From Tabrizicola sp. TH137 (lineage in GTDB: Bacteria; Pseudomonadota; Alphaproteobacteria; Rhodobacterales; Rhodobacteraceae): DNA of 64,000 bases. Position numbers and translations under genes: made by a program. The stretch spans positions 186,001-250,000 of the forward strand of contig NZ_PKRQ01000001.1 of assembly GCF_002855575.1 (NCBI RefSeq), in the 5' to 3' direction. The notes beneath the pieces are model-generated. The model worked only from the letters and a program-made list of their open reading frames with translations, was not told the DNA's origin and did not search any database. This document shows positions 8,008 through 15,967 of this stretch, one piece after another; the stretch's first letter is position 1, and every line of letters begins with the position of its first letter.

Positions 8008-8627
8008 GGCAGGATCACCGGCGGCGGATCGGAGGGCGGCGCGGCATCGGCGCCGCGCAGGTAGAAGGGGGCGGGGCGGGGTTGGTCTGTGCCAAGACGC
8101 ATGGCGGCGATCCTGGCGATGGCATGGTGCAGCGGCAGGGCAGGCGGCAGGGCCTGCGGCCCGGCCGCCGAGCCCGTGGCCGCGCCGGTAGGATGGGCGA
8201 TATCGCCCATCCTACGCAGGGCCGCAGCGCCTGCCCCTTCGGCGGTGAAGCTCTGGACATAGGCCTCGTCCCGCCGGGCATCCTCGATCACCGTCACCGG
8301 GCGCGGCAGGCCATGGGCCAGCGCCTCGAGCCGCGTCACCCCGATGGCCGGGATGCCCAGCGACAGCGCCAGCCCGCGCGCCGCCGCAACGGCGATGCGG
8401 ACGCCGGTGAAATTGCCGGGGCCGGTGCCGACGGCGAGGGCATCGAGATCGCGCCAGCCCTGCCCTGCCTGGGCCAGCAGCTCTTCGCAAAGCGGCAGCA
8501 GGCGTTCGGCCTGCCCCTTGTCCATCGCCTCCCAGGCCTCGGCCAGGATCCGGTCGCCGGACAGCAAAGCGGCCGCGCAATGCGCGGCCGATGTGTCGAA
8601 GGCAAGGATCAGGGGATCAGGCCGCAA
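8004..8627 (-). CDS. tsaB: TsaB, tRNA threonylcarbamoyladenosine biosynthesis protein
   Basis: 207-residue YeaZ/TsaB protein, partner of TsaD and TsaE in making t6A37 on ANN-reading tRNAs. N-terminal ASKHA fold: LAFDTSAAHCAAAL (9-22), GTGPGNFTGVRIAVAAARGLA near 67-87 and VIEDARRDEAYVQ near 113. The start is a TTG at 8627, preceded at nine bases by GGAGG that lies inside the last codons of nfu; no ATG fits. It overlaps nfu by 11 bases. Residues around 144-151 (MGDIAHPT) are encoded by a perfect 28-base palindrome that occurs elsewhere in the window as an intergenic repeat, so this loop looks like an in-frame repeat insertion. Confidence 0.88.
   Translation of the reverse strand: MRPDPLILAFDTSAAHCAAALLSGDRILAEAWEAMDKGQAERLLPLCEELLAQAGQGWRDLDALAVGTGPGNFTGVRIAVAAARGLALSLGIPAIGVTRLEALAHGLPRPVTVIEDARRDEAYVQSFTAEGAGAAALRRMGDIAHPTGAATGSAAGPQALPPALPLHHAIARIAAMRLGTDQPRPAPFYLRGADAAPPSDPPPVILP
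8188..8215. repeat. GTAGGATGGGC palindrome inside tsaB
   Basis: Perfect 28-base palindrome: GTAGGATGGGCGAT followed by its exact reverse complement. Related elements lie at 35005-35032, 41268-41293 and 47003-47030, all intergenic. This copy is read in frame as GRMGDIAHPT-like codons in the TsaB coding sequence. Confidence 0.9.
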
Positions 8628-9177
8628 CGGGCCGGACCTCCAGCACCTCGGGGATGTAATGGCGAAGGAGGTTCTCGATCCCCATCTTCAGCGTCAGGGT
8701 CGAGGACGGGCAGCCCGCGCAGGCGCCCTGCATGTGCAGATAGACAACGCCCCGGTCAAAGCCGTGGAAGGTGATGTCGCCGCCATCCTGCGCCACGGCG
8801 GGCCGCACGCGGGTATCGAGGAGTTCCTTGATCTGGCGGACGATGTCGCCATCCTCGCCCGTATGTTCGGCATGGCCGCCGGCGGCGCCCTCGCCTTCGA
8901 TCACGGCGGCGCCGGATTGGTAATGTTCCATGATCGCGCCCAGGATCGCGGGCTTGATATGGTCCCATTCGGCGCTTTCGGCCTTGGTCACGGTGACGAA
9001 ATCGGTGCCGAAGAAGACACCCGTCACCCCGCCCGTGGCGAAGATGCGCCGGGCCAGCGGCGATTTCGCCGCCGCTTCGGCATTGGGGAAATCGGCGGTG
9101 CCAAGCTCCAGCACGGTTTGCCCCGGCAGGAATTTCAGCGTGGCGGGATTGGGGGTGGATTCGGTCTGGATGAACAT
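8617..9177 (-). CDS. Nfu-type iron-sulfur cluster carrier
   Basis: 186-residue protein with an N-terminal Nfu domain (FIQTESTPNPATLKFLPG, residues 2-19) and a C-terminal NifU domain with the cluster-binding CxxC in QGACAGCPSSTLTLKMGIE near residue 150. It receives and delivers Fe-S clusters to apoproteins. The ATG at 9177 follows a strong GGAGG; ten upstream in-frame residues have no such support. The stop overlaps the TTG start of tsaB by 11 bases, linking Fe-S assembly and tRNA modification genes in one transcript, an arrangement I recall from other Rhodobacteraceae. Confidence 0.92.
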   Translation of the reverse strand: MFIQTESTPNPATLKFLPGQTVLELGTADFPNAEAAAKSPLARRIFATGGVTGVFFGTDFVTVTKAESAEWDHIKPAILGAIMEHYQSGAAVIEGEGAAGGHAEHTGEDGDIVRQIKELLDTRVRPAVAQDGGDITFHGFDRGVVYLHMQGACAGCPSSTLTLKMGIENLLRHYIPEVLEVRPVAA

Positions 9178-9291
9178 TTCGCCACCTCCGGGGGGCTTGT
9201 CCGACAATTCCCCTCGGATATGCGCCTTGGGCGGGACGCTGTCAAGTTTGGAACGGTTCTAAATCCTGACTCCCGGTCATCACCTGCGGGA

Positions 9292-9417
9292 TCAGGGTTC
9301 CCAATAGGCATACATCTGCGCCAGCGCGGCGCGGCAGCGCAACGGATCGGTGGCGCGGCGCATCAGAAGGCGCAGGGGCGCGGGCAGGATCAGGGAATAG
9401 GGGCGGCGATGGCGCAT
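9292..9417 (-). CDS. Small basic protein of 41 residues, unknown function
   Basis: Very short, Arg-rich ORF starting MRHRRPYSLILPAPLRLLM and ending QMYAYWEP. An AAGGAG ribosome site lies about seven bases before the ATG at 9417; an in-frame ATG two codons further up is too close to it. There is no signal peptide or known domain. It sits alone between the universal-stress gene and nfu, same strand as both. I believe similar small proteins occur in related genomes, but that is memory, not a search. A shadow or spurious ORF is possible. Confidence 0.5.
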   Translation of the reverse strand: MRHRRPYSLILPAPLRLLMRRATDPLRCRAALAQMYAYWEP

Positions 9418-9502
9418 ATGCATGCTCCTTCCGGTCGTCCCCCCTGCCGCGATCATGCCGCGGCGCGGCGTGCCTGTCACCGATTCTTGCTGCGCCGCAG
9501 CG

Positions 9503-9958
9503 TCAGGTGATGCTTTCCAGCCGTTCCTTGGACATGTCGCCCGGCACGATGGTGATGGGGATGGGCAGGTTGCCGGAATTGCGGCTCATCTGGGTCACCA
9601 GCGGGCCAGGGCCGGATTTCTCGGTCCCCGCGCCAAGGACGAGAACGCCGATTTCCGGGTCTTCGGACACCTGGGCGAGAATCTCGACCACCGGGTCGCC
9701 TTCGCGGATTACCAGTTCGGGGTTGATGCCCTGCTTGTCGCGCATCCATTTGGCAAAGACCTCGAAATGCGCCTCGATCCTTTCGCGGGCCTCGGCGCGC
9801 ATCAGATCGGCCACGCCCATCCAGTGCTGGTATTCCTCGGGCGGGATGATGGACAGGATGGTCACGCCGCCCCCGGTATGGGCCGCGCGCAGGGCGGCGA
9901 AGCGCATGGCGTTCAGACATTCGCGCGTGTCGTCAAGGACGACGAGGAATTTCCGCAT
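9503..9958 (-). CDS. Universal stress protein, UspA family
   Basis: 151-residue single Usp domain. It starts MRKFLVVLDDTRECLNAMRFA (typical first strand with the conserved Asp), with a nucleotide-site region VLVLGAGTEKSGPGPLVTQMSRNSG near residues 108-132 that departs from the canonical G-2x-G-9x-G(S/T) spacing but keeps the Gly and Ser residues. Cytoplasmic stress-response protein; ligand uncertain. The start at 9958 has a GGGAGAAGAAG ribosome site. Seventeen extra in-frame residues upstream are unlikely to be translated. The gene is separated from ilvE by a three-hairpin array. Confidence 0.88.
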   Translation of the reverse strand: MRKFLVVLDDTRECLNAMRFAALRAAHTGGGVTILSIIPPEEYQHWMGVADLMRAEARERIEAHFEVFAKWMRDKQGINPELVIREGDPVVEILAQVSEDPEIGVLVLGAGTEKSGPGPLVTQMSRNSGNLPIPITIVPGDMSKERLESIT

Positions 9959-10028
9959 CTTCTTCTCCCAAGGCGGGCGTATCATGCCGGGGGGGCGGGC
10001 CGCGTGCAAGACGCGGTTTTTGACGCAA

Positions 10029-10082
10029 TTTCCGGCACCGGAAACTGCGTCAGTTTCCGGCGCGAAATCTGCGTCAGATTTC
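10029..10082. repeat. Array of three adjoining hairpins
   Basis: TTTCCGG-CA-CCGGAAA (10029-10044), GGAAACTG-CGT-CAGTTTCC (10040-10058) and GAAATCTG-CGT-CAGATTTC (10064-10082). The first two overlap and are mutually exclusive; the second and third share stem length and the CGT loop. It lies just after ilvE and before the universal-stress gene, both on the minus strand, so it may end or stabilise the ilvE message. Similar arrays lie at 22926-22997, 31313-31355 and 49520-49562. Confidence 0.85.
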
Positions 10083-10086
10083 GCCG

Positions 10087-10953
10087 TCAGACCGGCTGCG
10101 CTGCGGCCCAGTCCATGTACAGCCCGCGCATCCGGTCCGTCATCGCGCGGGTCCGGTATTCCGTGCCGTCGAAGGCGCGGACGGAGGTCACCTTGGCGAA
10201 ATTGCCCGACAGGAACACCTCATCCGCCGCATGGGCATCGTCGAAGGTCAGCACCGTTTCATGCACCTCGATCCCTGCCGCGCGGGCATTGGCGATGTGG
10301 CGGGCGCGGGTGATCCCGGCAAGGAAGGTGCCGTTGGGGATAGGGGTGAAGAGCGCGCCATCCTTCACCAGAAACACATTGGCCGTGGCGCTTTCGGCCA
10401 GATTGCCCATGGCATCGGCCACCAGCGCATTGCCGAAACCCTTGGCCTTTGCCTCCACCAGCATCCGCGCGTTGTTGGGGTAAAGGCAGCCCGCCTTGGC
10501 GTTGCAGACATTATCCTCCAGCACCGGGCGGCGAAAGCGGGTGCGGGTGACGCTGGTCTGGAAGTCGGCGGGCGGCATGGCCACCTGTTCGAGGCTGATG
10601 GCAAATCCGGTCTTGCCCTCGGCAGGCGCGACGCCAAGGTCGGAGCCGTCGATGGCCCAATACATGGGCCGGACATAGACCGCCGCGCCGCGCGGATAGG
10701 CGCGCAGGCCGTCGCGGATGATCGCCTCCATCTCGCCCGCGTCCATCGTGGGGGTGATCATCAGGGCGCGGGCGCTGTCATTCACCCGGGCGCAATGTTT
10801 CGCCAGATCGGGGACCAACCCGTCGAACATCCGCGCGCCGTCGAAGACGGACGAGCCCTGCCAGATGCCGTGATCGGCGGCCTTCATCACCGCGATGTCG
10901 CCGTCGTGCCAGCGGCCCTCAAAGAAGGTGCGGATATTCGTGCCGATGGTCAT
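10087..10953 (-). CDS. ilvE: Branched-chain amino acid aminotransferase
   Basis: 288-residue fold-type IV PLP aminotransferase that interconverts Val, Leu and Ile with their 2-oxo acids. The PLP lysine is K153 in NVCNAKAGCLYPNN; VYVRPMYWAIDG near residue 92, GNLAESATANVFLV near 204 and GITRARHIA near 236 match the family. The ATG at 10953 follows a GGGAGGGCC region. A 9-bp stem-loop (10971-10996) separates it from the M3 peptidase gene upstream. D-amino-acid aminotransferase or aminodeoxychorismate lyase are related alternatives, but the length and motifs favour IlvE. Confidence 0.88.
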   Translation of the reverse strand: MTIGTNIRTFFEGRWHDGDIAVMKAADHGIWQGSSVFDGARMFDGLVPDLAKHCARVNDSARALMITPTMDAGEMEAIIRDGLRAYPRGAAVYVRPMYWAIDGSDLGVAPAEGKTGFAISLEQVAMPPADFQTSVTRTRFRRPVLEDNVCNAKAGCLYPNNARMLVEAKAKGFGNALVADAMGNLAESATANVFLVKDGALFTPIPNGTFLAGITRARHIANARAAGIEVHETVLTFDDAHAADEVFLSGNFAKVTSVRAFDGTEYRTRAMTDRMRGLYMDWAAAQPV

Positions 10954-10970
10954 GGAGGCCCTCCCCTGCT

Positions 10971-10996
10971 GCGCGGCGGTTAAAGCACCGCCGCGC
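10971..10996 (-). terminator. Stem-loop between M3 peptidase and ilvE
   Basis: GCGCGGCGG and its complement CCGCCGCGC around an 8-base AT-rich loop. It lies 18 bases after the M3 peptidase stop and 18 bases before the ilvE start, so it could end one transcript or shape the leader of the next. There is no T-run. Confidence 0.5.
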
Positions 10997-11014
10997 GGGA
11001 AGGGAAAGGCCGGA

Positions 11015-13033
11015 TCAGGCGGCGTCCAGAAGACCCCTGCCCTTCAAGAGCGCCTCCACCCCCGGCATCCGGCCCCGGAAGCGGGTATAAAGAACCTCTG
11101 CCTCTTCCGATCCGCCCGCAGACAGGATGTGTTTCTCCAGCCGCGCGGCGATTTCGGGGTGGAAGGGATCGCCTGCCTCCTCGAAGGCGGCGAAGGCGTC
11201 GGCATCCATCACCTCGGACCACATGTAGCTGTAATAGCCCGCCGAATAGCCGTCGCCGGAAAAGACATGGGCGAAATGCGGGGTGGCGTGGCGCATGCGG
11301 ATCGCCTGCGGCATCCCGATGCTTTCCAGCACCTCGGCCTGCATCGCCATCGGGTCGGCCGGGGCCGCGCCTTCGTGGAAGGCCAGATCGACAAGGGCAG
11401 AGGCCACGAATTCCACCGTGGCAAAGCCCTGGTCATAGGTGCCAGCGGCCAGCAGGCGGGCCCGCATATCGGCGGGCATGGGTTCGCCGGTCTGCCAGTG
11501 GCGGGCATATTCTTCCAGCACCGCCGGAACCTCGAGCCAGTGTTCGTAAAGCTGGCTGGGCAGTTCCACGAAATCGCGGGCGACCGAGGTGCCGGAGATG
11601 AAGCCATGGGTGACATCCGACAGCATCTGATGCAGCGCATGGCCGAATTCGTGGAACAGGGTCCGCGCATCATCCCAGGACAGAAGCGCGGGGTCGCCCT
11701 TGGCGAAGTTGCAGACATTCACCACGATGGGCCGCTGATCCCCGCCCAGTTTCCGCTGCGACCGCATGGCCGAACACCACGCACCAGAGCGTTTGGAGGA
11801 CCGCGCGAAATAGTCGCCAAGGAAGACGGCGACATGCGCGCCCTTGCGGGTGACCTCCCATCCGCGCACATCCGGATGGTAGAACGGCCCGTCGATTTCG
11901 CGGAATTCCAGCCCGAACAGGCGGGACGCGCAGCCGAACATGGCGGAAAGCATCGCCTCCAGCCCCAGATAGGGCTTCAGCGCGGCCTCATCGAGGTCAT
12001 GTTCCGCCATCCGCCGCTTTTCGGAATAGTAGCGCCAATCCCAGGGTTCCAGCGCATCGTCGATGCCATCGGCGCGCAGCATCCCTTCCAGCACGGCGGC
12101 ATCCGACAGGGCCTTGGCCCGCGCAGGCGTCCAGACCCGCATCAGCAGATCGCGCACCGCATCGGGCGTCTTGGCCATTTCGGGTTCCAGTTTGAAGGTG
12201 GCAAAGCTGTCATAGCCCAGAAGTTTCGCCCGCTCCTCGCGCAGGGCAAGGATTTCCGCCGCGATGGCGCGGTTGTCATGGGCATTGCCGTTTGCGCCGC
12301 GCGCCACCCAGGCCTCATAGGCGGTGCGGCGCAGGTCGCGGCGGGGCGAGAATTGCAGGAAGGGCACGATCAGGCTGCGGTTCAGGGTGACGACGGGGCC
12401 GTTCTGCCCCCGCTCCTTCCCCGCCGCGCGGGCGGCATCGACGACGAAGGCGGGCAGACCTTCAAGGTCCTCTTCGGCCAGCACCATGAACCAGTCGCGT
12501 TCATCGGCCAGCAGGTTCTGCCCGAATTGCGTGCCAAGGACGGCCAGCCGCGCCTTGACCGCCGTCAGCCGATCCGCCGCCGCGCCCTCCAGTTCCGCCC
12601 CCGACCGGACGAACATCCGGCGATAGAGCGTCAGGACCCGCATCTGTTCACTGTCCAGCCCCAGCGCATCGCGCCGCTGCCAAAGGTCTTCGATCCGGGC
12701 AAACAGTGCCTTGTTGTTGGTGATCTCGGAGGCGAAGGCGCTCATCTTCGGGGCAAGGTCGCGCATCAGCGCTTCGCGCGCCTCGGTGCTGTCGGCCCCG
12801 GCGAGGTTGTAGAAGACCCCCGACACGCGGTCGAGCGTCCCTTCCGCCAGTTCCAGCGCGGCGATGGTATTGGCATAGGTCGGCGCCCCGGCCTGATCCG
12901 CAATGGCGGCGATGGCGGCGCGGGCCTCGGCCAGACCCTGATCGAAGGCGGGGGCGAAATCCTCGTCCCGGATCGCGGCGAAGGGCGGCAGGCCGAAGGG
13001 GGCAGTCCAGGGGGCAAGCAGGGGATTGGTCAT
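11015..13033 (-). CDS. M3 family oligopeptidase (thimet-type metallopeptidase)
   Basis: 672-residue zinc peptidase of the Dcp/oligopeptidase A family that degrades short peptides in the cytoplasm. The catalytic motif is HEFGHALH starting at H461, with a downstream Glu-containing helix around VARDFVELPSQLYEHW and the substrate-binding stretch GYSAGYYSYMWSEVMDADAF near residue 600. Length is typical. The start MTNPLLAPWTAPFGLP at 13033 is the family-like N terminus; a longer in-frame extension of 34 residues runs into the divergent MerR promoter region. No signal peptide is present. Confidence 0.92.
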   Translation of the reverse strand: MTNPLLAPWTAPFGLPPFAAIRDEDFAPAFDQGLAEARAAIAAIADQAGAPTYANTIAALELAEGTLDRVSGVFYNLAGADSTEAREALMRDLAPKMSAFASEITNNKALFARIEDLWQRRDALGLDSEQMRVLTLYRRMFVRSGAELEGAAADRLTAVKARLAVLGTQFGQNLLADERDWFMVLAEEDLEGLPAFVVDAARAAGKERGQNGPVVTLNRSLIVPFLQFSPRRDLRRTAYEAWVARGANGNAHDNRAIAAEILALREERAKLLGYDSFATFKLEPEMAKTPDAVRDLLMRVWTPARAKALSDAAVLEGMLRADGIDDALEPWDWRYYSEKRRMAEHDLDEAALKPYLGLEAMLSAMFGCASRLFGLEFREIDGPFYHPDVRGWEVTRKGAHVAVFLGDYFARSSKRSGAWCSAMRSQRKLGGDQRPIVVNVCNFAKGDPALLSWDDARTLFHEFGHALHQMLSDVTHGFISGTSVARDFVELPSQLYEHWLEVPAVLEEYARHWQTGEPMPADMRARLLAAGTYDQGFATVEFVASALVDLAFHEGAAPADPMAMQAEVLESIGMPQAIRMRHATPHFAHVFSGDGYSAGYYSYMWSEVMDADAFAAFEEAGDPFHPEIAARLEKHILSAGGSEEAEVLYTRFRGRMPGVEALLKGRGLLDAA

Positions 13034-13133
13034 GCGGGGCACTCCTTTGCCTCTGAAAGCTAGGCAGGTGCGGGGCAAAGGTCCAGCCTCGGCCCGCCCT
13101 GCGGCGCGCTGACAGGCACGGGATCGTGACGCC

Positions 13134-13149
13134 ACGTTACGTTTACGTT
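13134..13149 (+). promoter_or_regulatory. Candidate MerR (LiuR-type) operator
   Basis: Three ACGTT units in a row (13134, 13139, 13145) that include ACGT-TT-ACGT (13139-13148), about 52 bases before the MerR start. The ACGT-N2-ACGT core resembles sites I remember for LiuR-type MerR regulators of acyl-CoA catabolism. It would allow autoregulation of the operon and perhaps control of the divergent peptidase gene. Confidence 0.45.
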
Positions 13150-13200
13150 CGCGTCAATTTCTCTGGTAAGCTGTCGCCAGATCACCAGATTCCGGGTCCC

Positions 13201-13641
13201 ATGACCCATCCGACGAGTCCCAGAATGACGCCCGCCGAAAAGACCCAGAGAGACGAGCTTCTGACCATCCGCGAGATGTGCGAGGCTTTCGACGTGACCC
13301 CGCGCACCCTGCGCTTCTACGAGGCGAAGGAACTGCTCTCGCCGATCCGGCGCGGCACGGCGCGGCTTTTCACCTATCGTGACCGGGCGCGGCTGAAGCT
13401 GATCCTGCGCGGCAAGCGGTTCGGCTTCTCGCTGGAAGATATCCGCCAGCTTCTGGACATGTATGACCGCGAGGGCCGCCAGCAGGAGGCCCAGTTGCGC
13501 CGCACCTATGAGGTGGCGGCCGAACGGCTGGCCCAGATGGAACGCCAGCGCGCCGAACTGGACGAGGCAATTGCCGAGTTGAAGGAACAGATGGACTGGG
13601 GGGCGGGCGTTCTCGCCGCGTTCCGCAAGGCCGCCGAATAA
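13201..13641 (+). CDS. MerR family regulator of the beta-oxidation operon
   Basis: 146-residue regulator: winged HTH ([25 protein letters not shown], residues 22-46) followed by a dimerisation coiled coil ([23 protein letters not shown]...). It lacks the metal-binding Cys pair of metal sensors. It lies 14 bases before an acyl-CoA dehydrogenase gene, the layout of LiuR-like regulators of branched-chain and fatty acyl-CoA catabolism. The ATG at 13201 is chosen to follow the operator-like repeats at 13134-13149; an earlier in-frame start would translate through them. A second candidate ATG lies eight codons inside. Confidence 0.85.
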   Translation: MTHPTSPRMTPAEKTQRDELLTIREMCEAFDVTPRTLRFYEAKELLSPIRRGTARLFTYRDRARLKLILRGKRFGFSLEDIRQLLDMYDREGRQQEAQLRRTYEVAAERLAQMERQRAELDEAIAELKEQMDWGAGVLAAFRKAAE

Positions 13642-13655
13642 GAAGGAGAGAGAGG

Positions 13656-15434
13656 ATGCCCAGCTACACCGCCCCCGTGAAGGACATGCAGTTCGTCCTG
13701 CATGACGTGCTGAAGGTCACCGCCTCTGACATTCCGGGCTATGCCGATCTGGATGCAGGCTTTACCGCCGCCGTTCTGGAAGAGGCGGGCAAGCTCGCCT
13801 CGGACGTGCTGGCACCGCTGAACGCGGTGGGGGATCGTGAAGGCTGTCGGCTGGAGAATGGCGTGGTGCGCACGCCGACCGGGTTCAAGGACGCTTTCGA
13901 GCAGTTGAAGGAAGGCGGCTGGACCGCGCTGGATTGCGATCCCGATTATGGCGGGCAGGGCCTGCCCTATCTGATGGGAACGGCGGTGGGCGAGATCTTC
14001 GTCGCGGCGAACATGGCGCTGAACATGTATCAGGGCCTGACGCACGGTGCCTATTCCGCGATCCATGCCCATGGCACGGCGGAGCAGAAGGCGACCTTCC
14101 TGCCCCGGATGGTGTCCTGCCAATGGACCGGCACGATGAACCTGACCGAACCGCATTGCGGCACCGATCTGGGCCTGATGCGCACCAAGGCCGAACCGCA
14201 GGCGGATGGCAGCTATCGCATCACCGGGCAGAAGATCTTCATCTCGGCAGGCGAACATGACATGGCCGAGAACATCATCCACCTCGTGCTGGCCAAGGCG
14301 CCGGGGGGGGGCGAGGGGACGAAGGGCATCTCCCTTTTCATCGTGCCGAAATTCCTTGTGAACCCTGACGGGTCGCTGGGGCAGCGCAATGCGCTGTCGG
14401 TAGGCAAGATCGAAGAGAAGATGGGCATTCACGGCAATGCGACCTGCGTGATGAACTATGACGGCGCGACCGGCTATCTCTTGGGCGAGTTGCACAAGGG
14501 CATGCGTGCCATGTTCACCATGATGAACGAAGCGCGGATCGGCGTGGGCGTGCAGGGTTATGCCGTGGCTGAAGCCGCCTATCAGAACGCGCTGGCCTAT
14601 GCCAAGGACCGGCTTCAGGGCCGCGACGTGACGGGGGTGAAGAACCCCGAGGGGCCGGCCGATCCGCTGATCGTGCATCCGGACATCCGCCGCAACCTGA
14701 TGGATCAGAAGAGCTTTGTCGAAGGGGCGCGGGCCTTTACCTTCTGGGGCGCGTCGCTGATCGACCGGGCGCATCGGACGGGCGATGCGCAGGCCGAGGG
14801 GCTGATCTCGCTCCTCACCCCGGTCATCAAGGGGTTCCAGACTGACCGAGGCTTTGACGTCGCGGTGGCGGCGCAGCAGGTCTATGGCGGGCATGGCTAT
14901 ATCGAGGAATGGGGCATGTCCCAATTCGCCCGCGATGCCAGGATCGCCATGATCTATGAAGGGGCGAATGGAATCCAGGCGCTTGACCTCGTGGCGCGCA
15001 AGCTGGCGGCGGATGGCGGCAAGCATGTGATGGCCTTCTTCGAGATCGTGAAGACCTTCCTGAAGGAGAATGAAGGGGATGATCGGCTGAAGGCCGGTTT
15101 CCTCGATCCGCTGAAGGCGGCGTCGAAGGCGATGCAGGGGGCGGGGATGTATTTCATGCAGAATGGCATGAAATCGCCCAATGCGGCGCTGTCGGGCAGC
15201 TATGACTTCATGCATCTGATGGGCCATGTCTGCCTTGGCCTGATGTGGGCGAAGATGGCCAAGGCCGCCTATGCCGCGCTGGATGCAGGCGCGGCGGACC
15301 GCGACTTCTACGAGGCCAAGATCGCCACGGGCCGCTATTACATGGCGCGCCAGCTTCCGGCCTGCGCGATGCATCTGGCGCGGATCGAAAGCGGGGCCGA
15401 GCCTGTGATGGCGCTGAAGGCGGAGGCGTTCTAA
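13656..15434 (+). CDS. Acyl-CoA dehydrogenase with C-terminal extension (DmdC/FadE-like)
   Basis: 592-residue flavoprotein that oxidises acyl-CoA to enoyl-CoA. Motifs: [17 protein letters not shown] near residue 150, [20 protein letters not shown] near 405 and the catalytic-base region [12 protein letters not shown] with E435. The extra C-terminal 130 residues are the Acyl-CoA_dh_C domain typical of this long subgroup, to which methylmercaptopropionyl-CoA dehydrogenase DmdC also belongs; nothing else here supports DMSP metabolism, so a general acyl-CoA substrate is safer. Start ATG has an AGAAGGAGAGAG ribosome site. Immediately downstream is the hairpin at 15446-15471. Confidence 0.9.
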   Translation: MPSYTAPVKDMQFVLHDVLKVTASDIPGYADLDAGFTAAVLEEAGKLASDVLAPLNAVGDREGCRLENGVVRTPTGFKDAFEQLKEGGWTALDCDPDYGGQGLPYLMGTAVGEIFVAANMALNMYQGLTHGAYSAIHAHGTAEQKATFLPRMVSCQWTGTMNLTEPHCGTDLGLMRTKAEPQADGSYRITGQKIFISAGEHDMAENIIHLVLAKAPGGGEGTKGISLFIVPKFLVNPDGSLGQRNALSVGKIEEKMGIHGNATCVMNYDGATGYLLGELHKGMRAMFTMMNEARIGVGVQGYAVAEAAYQNALAYAKDRLQGRDVTGVKNPEGPADPLIVHPDIRRNLMDQKSFVEGARAFTFWGASLIDRAHRTGDAQAEGLISLLTPVIKGFQTDRGFDVAVAAQQVYGGHGYIEEWGMSQFARDARIAMIYEGANGIQALDLVARKLAADGGKHVMAFFEIVKTFLKENEGDDRLKAGFLDPLKAASKAMQGAGMYFMQNGMKSPNAALSGSYDFMHLMGHVCLGLMWAKMAKAAYAALDAGAADRDFYEAKIATGRYYMARQLPACAMHLARIESGAEPVMALKAEAF

Positions 15435-15445
15435 GCTGCGGGGGC

Positions 15446-15471
15446 GCAGAATTTTCCTCCGAAAATTCTGC
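15446..15471 (+). terminator. Hairpin after the acyl-CoA dehydrogenase gene
   Basis: Perfect 11-bp stem (GCAGAATTTTC and its complement) with loop CTCC, 11 bases after the stop codon. No T-run follows, so it may be a partial terminator or 3' stabiliser within the operon. It belongs to the AT-rich hairpin class seen after trxB and ribF. Confidence 0.6.
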
Positions 15472-15499
15472 ATCCCCGACCGTTGCGAGAGAGGTTCCC

Positions 15500-15712
15500 A
15501 TGCCGAAACGTTTCCGCCTGACCCGCCGCTTTCCCGTCGCCATGACGGAGGACGGCTATCGCAAGCTGAAACGCTTTGCGCAGGAGGCGGGGCTGGACGA
15601 GGGCGAGGCGCTGTCCTTCCTCTTCGAGAATTTCGACTCCGTGACGGACAAGGACAATCTGACCCACCGCCTGCGCCTGTTCAATTCGGAGCTGGACGAC
15701 CGGAAACGGTAG
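15500..15712 (+). CDS. Conserved small protein of 70 residues, function unknown
   Basis: Basic, mostly helical protein (MPKRFRLTRRFPVAMTEDGY... to ...FNSELDDRKR). The stretch TEDGYRKLKRFAQEAGLDEG followed by ALSFLFENF is reminiscent of ribbon-helix-helix proteins, but the similarity is only by eye. ATG at 15500 has GAGAGAGG upstream. It lies between the acyl-CoA dehydrogenase and the GST-like gene, same strand, and is flanked by the hairpin at 15446-15471 and two repeat elements at 15734-15949, so it may have been separated from the operon by repeat insertion. Confidence 0.7.
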   Translation: MPKRFRLTRRFPVAMTEDGYRKLKRFAQEAGLDEGEALSFLFENFDSVTDKDNLTHRLRLFNSELDDRKR

Positions 15713-15733
15713 CGCGGGGGGACGAGGGGGGAG

Positions 15734-15759
15734 TTTTGAGTATTTAGGCCAGGATGAAG
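15734..15759 (-). repeat. CATCTTGGCCCAAATACTC-type repeat, copy 1
   Basis: Minus-strand copy: reads CATCCTGGCCTAAATACTC (two changes from the core) followed by AAAA. It lies 22 bases after the stop of the 70-residue gene and faces copy 2. Confidence 0.8.
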
Positions 15760-15897
15760 AGGCAAGGTCACGCCGCATCCCATGCCCAGGGCTTGGTTCT
15801 CCGTCAGACGGCATGCGGCGCTTCACCTTGGGCGGTCATCGGCTCTCCAGCCTGTACCGCGAGGGGAGGATGACAGGCAAAGATGAAGAAACCGCTG

Positions 15898-15949
15898 CTT
15901 CATCTTGGCGAAAATACTCTGGGGGTCCGGGGGTGAAACCCCCGGGGGC
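15898..15949 (+). repeat. CATCTTGGCCCAAATACTC-type repeat with hairpin, copy 2
   Basis: Core CATCTTGGCGAAAATACTC followed by TGGGGGT and the hairpin CCGGGGGT-GAA-ACCCCCGG. The hairpin differs from that of copy 7 by a compensated base pair (T-A for C-G) and by its loop. It ends about 20 bases before the GST-like start, so it is in the 5' region of that gene. Confidence 0.85.
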
Positions 15950-15967
15950 CGGGGCAGGGAGGAACGA

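Noticed and set aside
13656..15434. DMSP-demethylation (DmdC) operon
   Set aside because: The dehydrogenase belongs to the long subgroup that includes DmdC, but dmdA, dmdB and dmdD are not present around it; a MerR/thiolase/FadJ context points to general beta-oxidation.
13506..15473. Minus-strand frame of 655 codons opposite the acyl-CoA dehydrogenase
   Set aside because: Shadow; the plus-strand gene has intact catalytic motifs and a ribosome site.
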